Below are positions 36,176 to 44,091 of a DNA stretch of 64,000 bases, piece by piece. A program made the translations under genes and the position numbers. The notes under the pieces were generated by a model. It had not been told where the DNA came from and did not search any database. It was given only the letters and a program-made list of their open reading frames with translations. Origin of the DNA: Chryseobacterium sp. 36-9 (GTDB taxonomy: Bacteria; Bacteroidota; Bacteroidia; Flavobacteriales; Weeksellaceae). The DNA is taken from positions 1-64,000 of the forward strand of contig MKVE01000015.1 of assembly GCA_001898785.1 (NCBI GenBank), given 5' to 3'. Position 1 is the stretch's first letter. Every line of letters starts with the position of its first letter.

Positions 36176-36685
36176 ATGAGATTTGTAAGCATATTTTTCA
36201 GGACTTTAAAATCATTGACCTTTAAAAAACTTTTGAAGGTCTTTTCTATCGGATTAATGCATCCTTTATTTGCGTTCTTATATACTTATGCCAGTTTTAA
36301 GGCATTTACCAAAGCCAAAGAGCTTTATCCGAAAACCAATTCTAACAGCGGAAAAGGAAATGCATTCCGACACGCTTACTGGTGTTGCCTGATCATGATG
36401 TATTTCTGTAAAGTCTCATCACCAAATAAATCTCTGAAATGGTGCAAAAAACTTACAGATATGCACGAAGAACTTTTCCCGAATGAACCGTTAGAAACCA
36501 AAATGGATCTTCATAATAACAGAGTTGGAATGGATTATTTTATGACGCTCGTTCCGGGAATCCATCGTCAGTTTTTTGAAAGCAGCTTTTTTATTGAGGA
36601 ATTACAGAAGAGAACCGCAAATGCTGTTTTGATAACTGATACGGATCAAGACGTTGATAAAGCAACGTTGGTGTATTTGGAATAA
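36176..36685 (+). CDS. Conserved protein, DUF6973-like
   Basis: The 169 residues contain GKGNAFRHAYWCCLIMMYFC, the FRHAxW motif I associate with DUF6973. MHEELFP and MDLHNNRVGMDYF follow, as expected in that group. His and Asn-rich conserved positions hint at a hydrolase or metal site, but no function is known. An ATG at 36257 would remove 27 basic/hydrophobic residues and get clear of the accD terminator, so the true start is uncertain. Confidence 0.7.
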   Translation: MRFVSIFFRTLKSLTFKKLLKVFSIGLMHPLFAFLYTYASFKAFTKAKELYPKTNSNSGKGNAFRHAYWCCLIMMYFCKVSSPNKSLKWCKKLTDMHEELFPNEPLETKMDLHNNRVGMDYFMTLVPGIHRQFFESSFFIEELQKRTANAVLITDTDQDVDKATLVYLE

Positions 36686-36743
36686 TCAAATTGACGACTC
36701 AGAAGAATCGTCAACTTAAAAAATTAGATATATAATAGAAGTT

Positions 36744-37544
36744 TTACCACGCTTTCACCGCTCCACCTTTGAAGGTTTGTTGCGCCGCAGATTCTACTTC
36801 CGGAGATTGGTAAGCTTGTACAAATTTTTTCACTTTTTCATCATTCTTATTATCTTCTCTTGCAACGATAAGATTAGCGTAAGGCGAATCCTTATCTTCT
36901 TTGAATAATCCTTCTTTTTCAGGGTCAAGACCAGCTTGAGCCGCAAAATTATTATTGATAATTGCCAAAGCTACTTCTTTGTCTTCCAAAACCCTTGGAA
37001 TCTGAGGTGCTTCCAATTCCAGGATTTTCAGGTTTTTCGGATTAGCGATAATGTCAGTTACTTTAGGCAACAATCCAACGTCATCTTTCAACTTCAAAAT
37101 ACCTTGCTTTTGTAATAACAATAATGAACGTCCGCCATTGGTCGGGTCATTAGGAATCACAATAGTTTGTCCGGGTTGCAATTCGGAAACTGATTTTATT
37201 TTTTTTGAATAAGCTACAATCGGGTAAACAAAAGTTTTTCCCACAACTGCTAATTTATAACCACGTTGTCTGGATTGCTCTTCAAGATAAGGTAAATGCT
37301 GAAAAGCGTTCACATAAACATCACCTTGGTTCAGAGCTTCATTCGGAACGACATAGTCATTAAAGGTAACCAATTCCACATCCAAGCCGTATTTTTTTTT
37401 CGCTACTTTTTTAGCAGCTTCGGCAAGGTTTTGTTCTGGTCCGGTTGCGATTCCCACTTTCAGAATATTAGGGTTTGATTCTTTTTTGCTGCAGGCTGAT
37501 AATGTAATAATAGCTAATGCTAAAGCCAATATTTTCGTCTTCAT
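36744..37544 (-). CDS. metQ: Methionine ABC transporter, substrate-binding lipoprotein MetQ
   Basis: The 266 residues have a lipoprotein signal (lipobox LSAC, acylated Cys near 18) and an NlpA/MetQ periplasmic-binding fold: ILKVGIATGPEQNLAEAAK, then NQGDVYVNAFQHLPYLEEQ and IPNDPTNGGRSLLLL. It captures methionine (often D-Met as well) for MetNI. It is the third gene of metN-metI-metQ. Confidence 0.95.
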   Translation of the reverse strand: MKTKILALALAIITLSACSKKESNPNILKVGIATGPEQNLAEAAKKVAKKKYGLDVELVTFNDYVVPNEALNQGDVYVNAFQHLPYLEEQSRQRGYKLAVVGKTFVYPIVAYSKKIKSVSELQPGQTIVIPNDPTNGGRSLLLLQKQGILKLKDDVGLLPKVTDIIANPKNLKILELEAPQIPRVLEDKEVALAIINNNFAAQAGLDPEKEGLFKEDKDSPYANLIVAREDNKNDEKVKKFVQAYQSPEVESAAQQTFKGGAVKAW

Positions 37545-37556
37545 TTTTTTAAATTT

Positions 37557-38210
37557 TTATCTATGATTGAATTTTTTTGAAAGAAAGTCTCCGGAAAGCT
37601 GAATAATGAAAACCAGTACGATTAATAATATTAGAACAGAATTCATTACTGCAAAATCATATCCGATATAACCGTATTGATAACCAACTTGTCCCAATCC
37701 GCCGGCACCAACTGCACCGCCCATTGCAGAATATCCAACTAGTGTAATTAATGTAATACTCACATTATTGATTAATGAAGGCAAAGCTTCTGGTAAAAGG
37801 ACTTTTCGGATGATTTGAAACGGTTTTGCACCCATTGCTCTCGCTGCTTCTATCAAGCCTGAAGGAATTTCCAACAGGCTGTTTTCTACTAACCTTGCAA
37901 TGAATGGTGCGGAACCTACACTCAACGGAACTAGTGCTGCGGAAACGCCAATCGATGTTCCTACAATGGTTCTTGTGAAAGGTATCATCCAGACAATGAG
38001 AATGATAAAAGGAATCGAACGGAAAATATTGACTATAATTGATACGATTTGGTGTGATATCTTATTTTCCAATAATTGGCCTTTTCTTGTGAGGAAAAGA
38101 AAAATTCCCGTCGGTAATCCTAAAACAAATCCGAAAAATCCTGAAACCAAGGTCATTACAACAGTTTCAATTGTCCCTTGAAATAACAAATTGATAATAC
38201 TATCCGACAT
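37557..38210 (-). CDS. metI: Methionine ABC transporter permease MetI
   Basis: The 217-residue inner-membrane permease has about five helices. The coupling-helix motif LIEAARAMGAKPFQIIRKVLLPEALPSL is the EAA loop that docks on the ATPase. It overlaps metN by 11 bp and lies 12 bp before metQ, so the three are one transcript. Confidence 0.95.
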   Translation of the reverse strand: MSDSIINLLFQGTIETVVMTLVSGFFGFVLGLPTGIFLFLTRKGQLLENKISHQIVSIIVNIFRSIPFIILIVWMIPFTRTIVGTSIGVSAALVPLSVGSAPFIARLVENSLLEIPSGLIEAARAMGAKPFQIIRKVLLPEALPSLINNVSITLITLVGYSAMGGAVGAGGLGQVGYQYGYIGYDFAVMNSVLILLIVLVFIIQLSGDFLSKKFNHR

Positions 38211-39228
38211 AACCTAAAATTTCTGTGTTTGTATATTCATTTTCCAAATAAGTCAAAGCTTCATTGGTATTTTTTCCCTGCAATTCCAGAATCAAAATAC
38301 CAAAATTCAAGTGACCAACATATTCCAGTTGTGCACTGATAATCTTTGCTTTAACATTAAATTTATCGTATACATTAATGATAACAGAACTCTGTGTTTC
38401 GTTTCCGGTAATAAGAATTTTCACTAAAGGATTATTGTCTTCACTATCGATATTGCTGATAGAATTCTGATAGATCGAAGGCAATTCCACATTCAGAGAA
38501 GCTTGGATAAAACCTTTCGTGATATCTTTTTCCGGATGAATGAAAATCTGTTCCACTTTTCCTTGTTCTACTAATTGTCCATTGTCAATCACAGCGACTT
38601 TATCACAGATGCTTTTAATCACTTCCATCTCGTGTGTGATAAGAAGAATCGTGAGATTCAGTTTTTGATTAATGGATTTAAGAAGTTGTAAAATCGATTT
38701 TGTCGTTGCAGGATCCAATGCGCTTGTAGCTTCATCACACAACAGAACTTTCGGATCGTTGGCTAAAGCTCTCGCAATCGCAACTCTCTGTTTTTGTCCG
38801 CCGGAAAGATTCGCAGGATAATCTTTTGCCTTTTCTTTCAGTCCGACCAATTCCAAAAGTGAATCCACTTTCTCCTTGATTTCCGACTTCGATTTTCCTT
38901 CTAATTCCAACGGAAATGCCACATTATCAAAAACCGTGCGAGATGACAATAGATTAAAATGCTGGAAAATCATCGCAATTTTTCTTCTTTCCAAAGTCAA
39001 TTGAGCTTCGGACAATTTTGTCAGTTCTACATTATCGACAATCACTTTTCCTTCGTTGGGTTTTTCCAGAAGGTTCACGCATCTGATGAGCGTGCTTTTC
39101 CCGGCACCGGAAGACCCAATCACACCGAAGATTTCCCCCTTTTCAACAGTCAGGGAAACATTGGATAAAGCTTGGATGATTCTATTTTTGGTTGTAAAAC
39201 GTTTGGAAACGTTCAGCAGTTCAATCAT
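38200..39228 (-). CDS. metN: Methionine ABC transporter ATP-binding protein MetN
   Basis: The 342-residue ATPase has Walker A GSSGAGKST, signature LSGGQKQRVAIARAL and Walker B VLLCDEAT. A C-terminal NIL domain (about 260-342, from ILITGNETQSSVIINVYDK) binds methionine and gives trans-inhibition. It is the first gene of metNIQ. Upstream on the same strand lie a terminator-like hairpin, a 19-codon ORF with Met and Cys codons, and a consensus promoter. Confidence 0.95.
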   Translation of the reverse strand: MIELLNVSKRFTTKNRIIQALSNVSLTVEKGEIFGVIGSSGAGKSTLIRCVNLLEKPNEGKVIVDNVELTKLSEAQLTLERRKIAMIFQHFNLLSSRTVFDNVAFPLELEGKSKSEIKEKVDSLLELVGLKEKAKDYPANLSGGQKQRVAIARALANDPKVLLCDEATSALDPATTKSILQLLKSINQKLNLTILLITHEMEVIKSICDKVAVIDNGQLVEQGKVEQIFIHPEKDITKGFIQASLNVELPSIYQNSISNIDSEDNNPLVKILITGNETQSSVIINVYDKFNVKAKIISAQLEYVGHLNFGILILELQGKNTNEALTYLENEYTNTEILGYVG

Positions 39229-39240
39229 TTTTATTCATTA

Positions 39241-39282
39241 GTTAAAATAAAAAACCTTTCACATAGAAGTATGAAAGGTTTT
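39241..39282 (-). terminator. Terminator-like hairpin in the metNIQ leader
   Basis: On the minus strand AAAACCTTTCA / TGAAAGGTTTT is an 11-bp perfect stem with a 10-nt loop followed by TTATTTT. It lies 22 nt before the metN start and after the short ORF, so it can block entry into the operon. Confidence 0.75.
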
Positions 39283-39301
39283 CAAAATAAACACACTATT
39301 A

Positions 39302-39361
39302 TTACTTCTTCATATATATTCGAAAAGTTAAATCGTAGCAACAAAACATTTTTTCTGACAT
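39302..39361 (-). CDS. Candidate metNIQ leader peptide
   Basis: The ORF encodes MSEKMFCCYDLTFRIYMKK, 19 residues with Met at 1, 5 and 17 and a Cys pair at 7-8, which suits a methionine/sulfur-responsive leader. A 10-bp perfect inverted repeat (39293-39302 with 39360-39369) covers both its stop codon and its start codon, so folding would hide both ends of the ORF. It lies between promoter and hairpin on a 160-nt leader. Confidence 0.5.
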   Translation of the reverse strand: MSEKMFCCYDLTFRIYMKK

Positions 39362-39386
39362 AATAGTGTTTTAAAAAAAGCCTTTG

Positions 39387-39417
39387 CAAAACTAAAAATT
39401 CAATTCATACCAAACAA
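39387..39417 (-). promoter_or_regulatory. Promoter of the metNIQ leader transcript
   Basis: On the minus strand, TTG (39417-39415), a 20-nt spacer and TAGTTTTG (39394-39387) match the Bacteroidetes consensus. The spacing equals that of the lysA leader promoter. The start would lie just upstream of the leader ORF. Confidence 0.6.
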
Positions 39418-39419
39418 GT

Positions 39420-39757
39420 ATAATTTGAATTAAATGATAAATGTCAGTTTTTTGTAATAATCGTTTGGGCGACTTAATCCGCCTTCCGCTCCCAAACCTA
39501 ACGAAGTGGTTCGACGAATTCAATCTTTTCACTCCACTGCGTTGCGTAAAAAGGATTTCCGCTCAAGTCGGGTCGCGACAATTCGACTTCAAATTTTAGC
39601 ATAACATTTACAGTGAAGTTTGTCATTCCGTAGGAATCTAAATATAACACGGTTTTCGTTGTTGACAAAAGTGTGTTTATGGACTGCAAACAGTTTTAAA
39701 AACCAACTTCTAAAATCTCATATCTTTTCTTACATTTACTAAAAATTAATTTTCCGA
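39420..39757. other. Non-coding gap with a structured repeat
   Basis: The 340-bp gap between the met promoter and the SpmAB-like gene has no credible gene. It contains structured repeat copy B (39467-39578) and the word GTCATTCCGTAGGAATC near 39621, similar to the loop words of copies A and C. No promoter for the next gene is obvious. Confidence 0.6.
39467..39578. repeat. Structured intergenic repeat, copy B
   Basis: It begins GGGCGACTTAATCC then CGCCTTCCGCTCC, and ends with GGATTTCCGCTCAAGTCGGG. The reverse complement of the gap at 61009-61130 has the same frame: GGGC, CCGCCTTCCGCTCC, then CCGCTCAAGTCGGG. Copy A at 15222 shares the GGAAATCCTTTT end. Confidence 0.65.
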
Positions 39758-41158
39758 ATGGTTCTAAGCAGGATTTGGTCCGCCTTCATTATTATAGCAA
39801 TTGCGGTTGCATCAATTAAATATTTCAGTTCAGAGAATTACAGCCAGATTTTTAATGATATGGTTGTGGGAAAAGGTGGCGACACGATTCAGATTTCGCA
39901 AAAACCTTTAGCTCAGATTTCTCCGGAAATTCAGAAATCATTATTAACCAATCCTGATTTTGAAGACAGTCACATTCATTACAAGATGGATTCTCTTCAA
40001 AATGTCAAAACTTACAGAATTGCAGAGACGGATGGCGTAATTGGAACGAGTAAAGTTGCAAAAGATATCTGCCTTGATTTAATTGGTATAATGGTTCTTT
40101 TTATGGGGTTTATGAGCATTGCTGAAAAAGCGGGCGGCATCAACTTCCTCAGCCGGTTGATCCAGCCATTCTTCTCAAAATTATTTCCTGAAATTCCCAA
40201 AAATCATCCGTCTTTCGGGCATATGATGCTAAATTTCAGTGCTAATCTTCTCGGTCTTGATAATGCAGCGACGCCTTTCGGACTCAAAGCAATGGAAAGT
40301 CTCCAAACTTTGAATCCCGATAAAGACAAAGCCAGCAATGCACAAATTATGTTTCTCTGTCTGCACGCCAGCGGATTGACATTGATCCCGGTTTCTATCA
40401 TTGCGATTCGTTCATCAATGGGTTCGGAAACACCGACGGATATTTTCCTGCCTTGTATGATTGCAACCTTTTGTGCAACAATGGCCGCAATGATAATTGT
40501 TTCTATCAGACAAAAAATCAATCTTTTTCAGCCGATTGTTTTAGCTTACGTTGGCGGAATTTCTGCGATTATCGCATTACTGGTAATATATCTGGTTCAA
40601 CTGAATAAAGAAGAATTGGATTCTTTCAGCAAGGTGATGAGCAACGGAATTATCCTATTGATTTTCTTCGCGATTGTTCTTGGTGCAGTTTACAAAAAAA
40701 TCAACATTTTCGATGCATTTATCGATGGTGCGAAAGAAGGTTTTACGGTCTGTGTGAAGATTATCCCATATTTGGTTGGAATGTTAATCGCGATTTCATT
40801 GCTAAGAACGAGTGGCGTTTTTGATGTGATTATTGACGGAATGAAATGGGTTGCCAGCGCATCACATCTCGATACAAGATTCGTTGACGGATTACCGACC
40901 GCTTTGATAAAACCATTATCCGGTTCCGGAGCGCGCGGCATGATGGTGGATACGATGAAAACTTTTGGAGCCGACAGTTTTCCGGGGAAATTATCCGCCA
41001 TTTTGCAAGGAAGCTCTGATACAACGTTCTATGTCATCGCCGTTTATTTCGGGTCGGTTGGAATCAAAAATACAAGATACACCGTTGGTTCGATGCTTTT
41101 GGCAGATTTGGTTGGCGTGATTACTGCGATTGTTTTGGCGTATTTGTTTTTTGGGTAG
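39758..41158 (+). CDS. Fused SpmA/SpmB-type membrane protein (nucleoside-recognition domains)
   Basis: The 466 residues form a polytopic inner-membrane protein with two Gate (nucleoside-recognition) domains in one chain. Residues about 100-230 correspond to SpmA (GIMVLFMGFMSIAEKAG, FPEIPKNHPSFGHMMLNFSANLLGLDNAATPFGLKAM) and about 280-466 to SpmB (IIPYLVGMLIAISLLRTSG, PLSGSGARGMMVDTM, GSSDTTFYVIAVYFGSVG). Named for spore maturation in Bacillus, the fusion occurs widely in non-sporulating Bacteroidetes, where its substrate is unknown. A periplasmic segment (about 25-95) precedes the first Gate domain. Confidence 0.9.
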   Translation: MVLSRIWSAFIIIAIAVASIKYFSSENYSQIFNDMVVGKGGDTIQISQKPLAQISPEIQKSLLTNPDFEDSHIHYKMDSLQNVKTYRIAETDGVIGTSKVAKDICLDLIGIMVLFMGFMSIAEKAGGINFLSRLIQPFFSKLFPEIPKNHPSFGHMMLNFSANLLGLDNAATPFGLKAMESLQTLNPDKDKASNAQIMFLCLHASGLTLIPVSIIAIRSSMGSETPTDIFLPCMIATFCATMAAMIIVSIRQKINLFQPIVLAYVGGISAIIALLVIYLVQLNKEELDSFSKVMSNGIILLIFFAIVLGAVYKKINIFDAFIDGAKEGFTVCVKIIPYLVGMLIAISLLRTSGVFDVIIDGMKWVASASHLDTRFVDGLPTALIKPLSGSGARGMMVDTMKTFGADSFPGKLSAILQGSSDTTFYVIAVYFGSVGIKNTRYTVGSMLLADLVGVITAIVLAYLFFG

Positions 41159-41160
41159 TT

Positions 41161-41195
41161 GAGATGCAAGATGCAAGTTTCGGGTTGCAGGTTCT
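41161..41195. repeat. Left inverted repeat flanking the four-helix-bundle gene
   Basis: GATGCAAGATGCAAG is followed by TTTCGGGTTGCAGGTTCT. The reverse complement of the right repeat reads AGGTGCAAGGTGCG then TGTTGCAGGTTTT, so the two sides match over about 25 positions with one small gap. Confidence 0.65.
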
Positions 41196-41266
41196 GAAAT
41201 TCGCTGACTAGATGTTGGTCAGAAGGAATGATTTTTTTATTTTTAAATAAGAATAAAAAAAACCAA

Positions 41267-41632
41267 ATGAGTTATCTTAAATTAGATATTTACACGATAT
41301 CGTTCGAACTTTTCATCGCTGTACATCAGTTGACATTTAAACTTCCAAAACACGAACTTTATGAATTGGGAAGCCAGATAAGACGCTCTGCAGATTCTGT
41401 CAATTCGAATATTGTTGAAGGTTATGGAAGAAGAATTTACAAAGCGGACTATCTTAGGTTTCTGACAATGTCTCACGGAAGTTGTGATGAAACTACAAAT
41501 CACCTTAGAAAAGTAATAAAGTTATACCCCGATATTGCGTCTGAATTTCAGGAAATTCTAAATAAATACTTGCTGCTGGGAGGAAAAATTTATAATTATG
41601 TAGAATATGTCAAGAATAATTGGCGTACCTAA
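41267..41632 (+). CDS. Four-helix-bundle protein (S23/IVP family)
   Basis: I start at the ATG at 41267 (MSYLKLDIY), giving 121 residues; the longer ORF from 41228 adds a lysine/asparagine-rich piece outside the family. The conserved core YELGSQIRRSADSVNSNIVEGYGRR, then YLRFLTMSHGSCDETTNHL, identifies the four-helix bundle first found in intervening sequences of 23S rRNA genes and related to the Avd protein of diversity-generating retroelements. It would form a basic pentamer binding nucleic acid. No retroelement or rRNA gene is nearby. It stands between inverted repeats at 41161 and 41631. Confidence 0.88.
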   Translation: MSYLKLDIYTISFELFIAVHQLTFKLPKHELYELGSQIRRSADSVNSNIVEGYGRRIYKADYLRFLTMSHGSCDETTNHLRKVIKLYPDIASEFQEILNKYLLLGGKIYNYVEYVKNNWRT

Positions 41633-41664
41633 AAACCTGCAACACGCACCTTGCACCTAAAAAC
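41631..41664. repeat. Right inverted repeat flanking the four-helix-bundle gene
   Basis: AACCTGCAACACGCACC runs into TTGCACCTAAAAA. It starts at the last codon of the four-helix-bundle gene and ends 2 bp before the next start codon. It is the inverted partner of 41161-41195. Confidence 0.65.
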
Positions 41665-41665
41665 T

Positions 41666-42058
41666 ATGATTCAAGATAAAGATTTTACTTTAAGATTAAT
41701 TCGACAATTAACACAAGCCTTAGAAAAACTGCTTCTCGGAAAACCTGAAGAAAGTCTGATGCAAAAAGAATTAGATTTCGATTCTTTGATGAAAGATATT
41801 TTTAAAATTAATTTCAAAGAATTAGCTTCGAAATCAAAAGAAGATATTATCGAAATTGTAAAAGGAAGAGAATCCAAAGACCACGCAGATTATTATGAGA
41901 TGCTGGGCAATATTTTTATGTTTCACTATCGATTAGAAGGAACAAAAGATTTTGCAGACAAAGCCAAAACATTCTATGAATTATATCTGCAAACCAGCGG
42001 GATTTTCGCTTTGCCAATTATCAATAGAATCAACGAGTTGAATTCAATATTAAAATAA
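41666..42058 (+). CDS. Small helical protein, DUF6483-like
   Basis: The 130 residues start at the ATG at 41666 (MIQDKDFTLRLIRQLTQALEK); the longer ORF start lies in the inverted repeat. The N-terminal QDKDFTLRLIRQLTQAL pattern and an all-helical, TPR-like second half (YYEMLGNIFMFHYRLEGTKDFADKAKTFYELYL) recall DUF6483 proteins. It is acidic, cytoplasmic and has no catalytic motif. Its own promoter is not obvious, because the upstream side is the repeat. Confidence 0.65.
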   Translation: MIQDKDFTLRLIRQLTQALEKLLLGKPEESLMQKELDFDSLMKDIFKINFKELASKSKEDIIEIVKGRESKDHADYYEMLGNIFMFHYRLEGTKDFADKAKTFYELYLQTSGIFALPIINRINELNSILK

Positions 42059-42111
42059 ATTAATTTTGACCATTTTAGTAGGATTAAATAAAAAAATTAT
42101 TCTTTTATTTG

Positions 42112-42119
42112 TATTTTTG
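42112..42119 (+). promoter_or_regulatory. -7 promoter box before the hydrolase gene
   Basis: TATTTTTG matches TAnnTTTG 20 bp before the ATG at 42140. The upstream TTG is not at the consensus spacing. Confidence 0.45.
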
Positions 42120-42139
42120 CGCGTTATCGAGTAAGCATT

Positions 42140-42901
42140 ATGATTTTTAAAACTAAAAAAGACACAAAATATACCTATGTAGAAGCAGGCGAGGGTCATC
42201 CAATGGTGCTTTTGCACGGGTTGATGGGGGGCTTGAGCAACTTCGATAAAATGATTAATTTTTTTTCGGACAAAGGTTATCAGGTCTTTGTTCCGCAATT
42301 GCCTATTTATGATTTGCCAATTCTGAATACCAATTTAACATCAATTTCAAAGTTTGTAGCTAAATTCATTAAGGATGTTATCGGGAAACCTGTGACAATT
42401 GTCGGGAATTCTATGGGTGGTCATATAGGGCTGATTCTAACAACAACTCGCCCGGAACTGGTGAGAAACCTTGTTTTGACAGGGAGTTCTGGTTTGTATG
42501 AAAGGACTTTTGGAGATAGCTTTCCAAGAAAAAGTGACAAAGATTATATCAAAAAGAAAACCCAGGATGTTTTTTATGATCCGATTGTTGCAACTGACGA
42601 ATTGGTAGATGAGGTTTTTGCAGTTGTAAATGACAGAATGAAAGGCATCAAAACCGTAATGTTGGCGAGAAGCGCCATCAAACATAATATGCTGAATGAT
42701 CTTCCGAAGATCACTTGTCCAACCTGCATCATCTGGGGAAAACAGGATAATGTAACGCCGCCGGAAGTAGCCGAAGATATGCACAAGTTCATCCCGAATT
42801 CTGAGCTGCACTGGATCGACAAATGCGGACACGCAGCAATGATGGAAAAGCCGGATGAGTTCAATGAGATTCTATATGCATGGCTGCAAAAAGTGATGTA
42901 G
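42140..42901 (+). CDS. Alpha/beta hydrolase
   Basis: The 253 residues have the alpha/beta-hydrolase fold. HGLMGG is the oxyanion loop and the nucleophile Ser is in VGNSMGGHIG. The acid Asp is probably in WGKQDNVTP and the His in DKCGHAAMMEKP. There is no signal peptide, so it is cytoplasmic. The substrate is unknown: the family covers esterases, MhpC/BioH-type and haloperoxidase-like enzymes. A long hairpin (42926-42977) follows, separating it from engB. Confidence 0.9.
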   Translation: MIFKTKKDTKYTYVEAGEGHPMVLLHGLMGGLSNFDKMINFFSDKGYQVFVPQLPIYDLPILNTNLTSISKFVAKFIKDVIGKPVTIVGNSMGGHIGLILTTTRPELVRNLVLTGSSGLYERTFGDSFPRKSDKDYIKKKTQDVFYDPIVATDELVDEVFAVVNDRMKGIKTVMLARSAIKHNMLNDLPKITCPTCIIWGKQDNVTPPEVAEDMHKFIPNSELHWIDKCGHAAMMEKPDEFNEILYAWLQKVM

Positions 42902-42925
42902 TCAAAAATCAATAAAACTTTTCAG

Positions 42926-42982
42926 ACCATTAAGAATTTGAATTTTTTAATTTTAAATAAATTTGATTCTTAATGGTTTTTA
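42926..42982. terminator. Hairpin between the hydrolase gene and engB
   Basis: ACCATTAAGAAT (42926-42937) pairs perfectly with ATTCTTAATGGT (42966-42977) around a 28-nt AT-only loop, followed by TTTTTAAA. It could end the hydrolase transcript or be an engB leader structure. Confidence 0.55.
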
Positions 42983-42994
42983 AATTATAAAAAT

Positions 42995-43618
42995 ATGCAG
43001 ATCAAAACCGCAGAATTTGTAAAAAGCAGCCAAAAATGGCAGGAATGCCCGGAACCAAAAATCCCGGAATACGCATTTATCGGACGTTCCAATGTTGGAA
43101 AGTCTTCTCTTATCAATGCGATGATGAATCACAAAGATCTTGCTAAAACTTCGCAGACGCCGGGAAAAACACAGCTCATCAATCATTTTTTAGTGAATGA
43201 AAGCTGGTACCTTACGGATTTGCCGGGTTATGGTTACGCCAAAGTTTCCAAAAGTCTGAGGAAGGATTTTGAAAAATTGATTACAAATTATATCCTGAAC
43301 AGAAAAAACCTGGTTAATCTTTTTGTTTTGGTAGATATCCGTCATAATCCACAGAAAATAGATTTGGAATTCATGCAATGGTGCGGAGAAAGTGGTGTTC
43401 CATTTTCTATTGTTTTTACAAAAGCGGATAAACTGAAACCTGGTGCTGCTGAAAAGAATGTGGAGGTTTATAAAAATGAATTGCTGCAGTCCTGGGAAGA
43501 ACTACCGGATTTGTATATCACTTCTGCAGAGAAAAAGGAAGGCGGCGACCTGATCCTGAATTATATCCAGAAAACCAATGACTTTTTGGAAAAAAACAAA
43601 GTGAAATTTGATGAATGA
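42995..43618 (+). CDS. engB: Ribosome biogenesis GTP-binding protein EngB (YihA/YsxC)
   Basis: The 207-residue essential GTPase acts in large-subunit assembly. G1 is [10 protein letters not shown]2/switch SQTPGKTQ, G3 DLPGYG, G4 TKADK and G5 TSAEK. The N-terminal extension carries EFVKSSQKW as usual. The next gene starts inside its 3' end (8-bp overlap), so the two are translated from one transcript. Confidence 0.95.
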   Translation: MQIKTAEFVKSSQKWQECPEPKIPEYAFIGRSNVGKSSLINAMMNHKDLAKTSQTPGKTQLINHFLVNESWYLTDLPGYGYAKVSKSLRKDFEKLITNYILNRKNLVNLFVLVDIRHNPQKIDLEFMQWCGESGVPFSIVFTKADKLKPGAAEKNVEVYKNELLQSWEELPDLYITSAEKKEGGDLILNYIQKTNDFLEKNKVKFDE

Positions 43619-44060
43619 TATTGTTTGGAAAATCAAGACTTTTCCGGAGTTTACAGTTGATGAGCTTTATGCGGTGATCAAAGCCAGAGTTGATGTATTT
43701 GTTGTTGAGCAAGATTGCCCATATCCCGATTTGGATGGGTATGATCAAAAAGCGATTCATCTTTGGGCGGAAAAAAAAGGTGAAGTTTTAGCTTATTGCA
43801 GAATCTTCGACAAAGGAATCAAATATCAGGAAACATCAATTGGAAGAGTCATAACAACGGAGAAAGGAAGAGGAACAGGCTTGGGAAAGCAATTGATACA
43901 GTATGCTGTAGAAATTATTGAGAACCGTTTGGGAACATCGAAAATCAGGATCTCTGCGCAGGATTATTTGCTAAGATTTTATTCAGGCTTTGGATTTTTG
44001 GATACAGGGAAAAAATATTTGGAAGATAATATTCCTCATACTGAGATGTTTAGAAAATAA
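43611..44060 (+). CDS. GNAT acetyltransferase, ElaA type
   Basis: I start at the ATG at 43611, overlapping engB by 8 bp. The 149 residues match the ElaA subgroup: [37 protein letters not shown], then YCRIF, and the acetyl-CoA loop [20 protein letters not shown]. The C-terminus has FYSGFGF. The acceptor is unknown. It is followed directly by a terminator. Confidence 0.9.
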   Translation: MNDIVWKIKTFPEFTVDELYAVIKARVDVFVVEQDCPYPDLDGYDQKAIHLWAEKKGEVLAYCRIFDKGIKYQETSIGRVITTEKGRGTGLGKQLIQYAVEIIENRLGTSKIRISAQDYLLRFYSGFGFLDTGKKYLEDNIPHTEMFRK

Positions 44061-44091
44061 AAATAGCCCGGAGATATACTCAGGGCTATTT
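44061..44091 (+). terminator. Terminator after the engB-elaA pair
   Basis: A perfect 9-bp stem AAATAGCCC / GGGCTATTT starts right at the stop codon and is followed by only a short T-rich stretch. Confidence 0.7.

Noticed and set aside
39229-39420. A SAM riboswitch upstream of metNIQ
   Set aside because: I looked for the SAM-I core elements on the minus strand and saw none; the region is too AT-rich and is better explained by a leader ORF and hairpin.
39498-39689. 63-codon minus-strand ORF in the gap before the SpmAB-like gene
   Set aside because: It lies across structured repeat copy B, and its sequence has no domain-like composition; the frame is explained by the repeat.
39758-41158. Taking the SpmA/SpmB fusion as evidence of sporulation
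   Set aside because: The family is widespread in non-sporulating Bacteroidetes, and no other sporulation gene is present.
41267-41632. A diversity-generating retroelement, because the four-helix-bundle protein resembles Avd
   Set aside because: No reverse transcriptase gene and no template/variable repeat pair are present nearby.
43608-43610. TTG start codon for the GNAT gene
   Set aside because: An ATG follows directly at 43611, so a TTG start is unnecessary.
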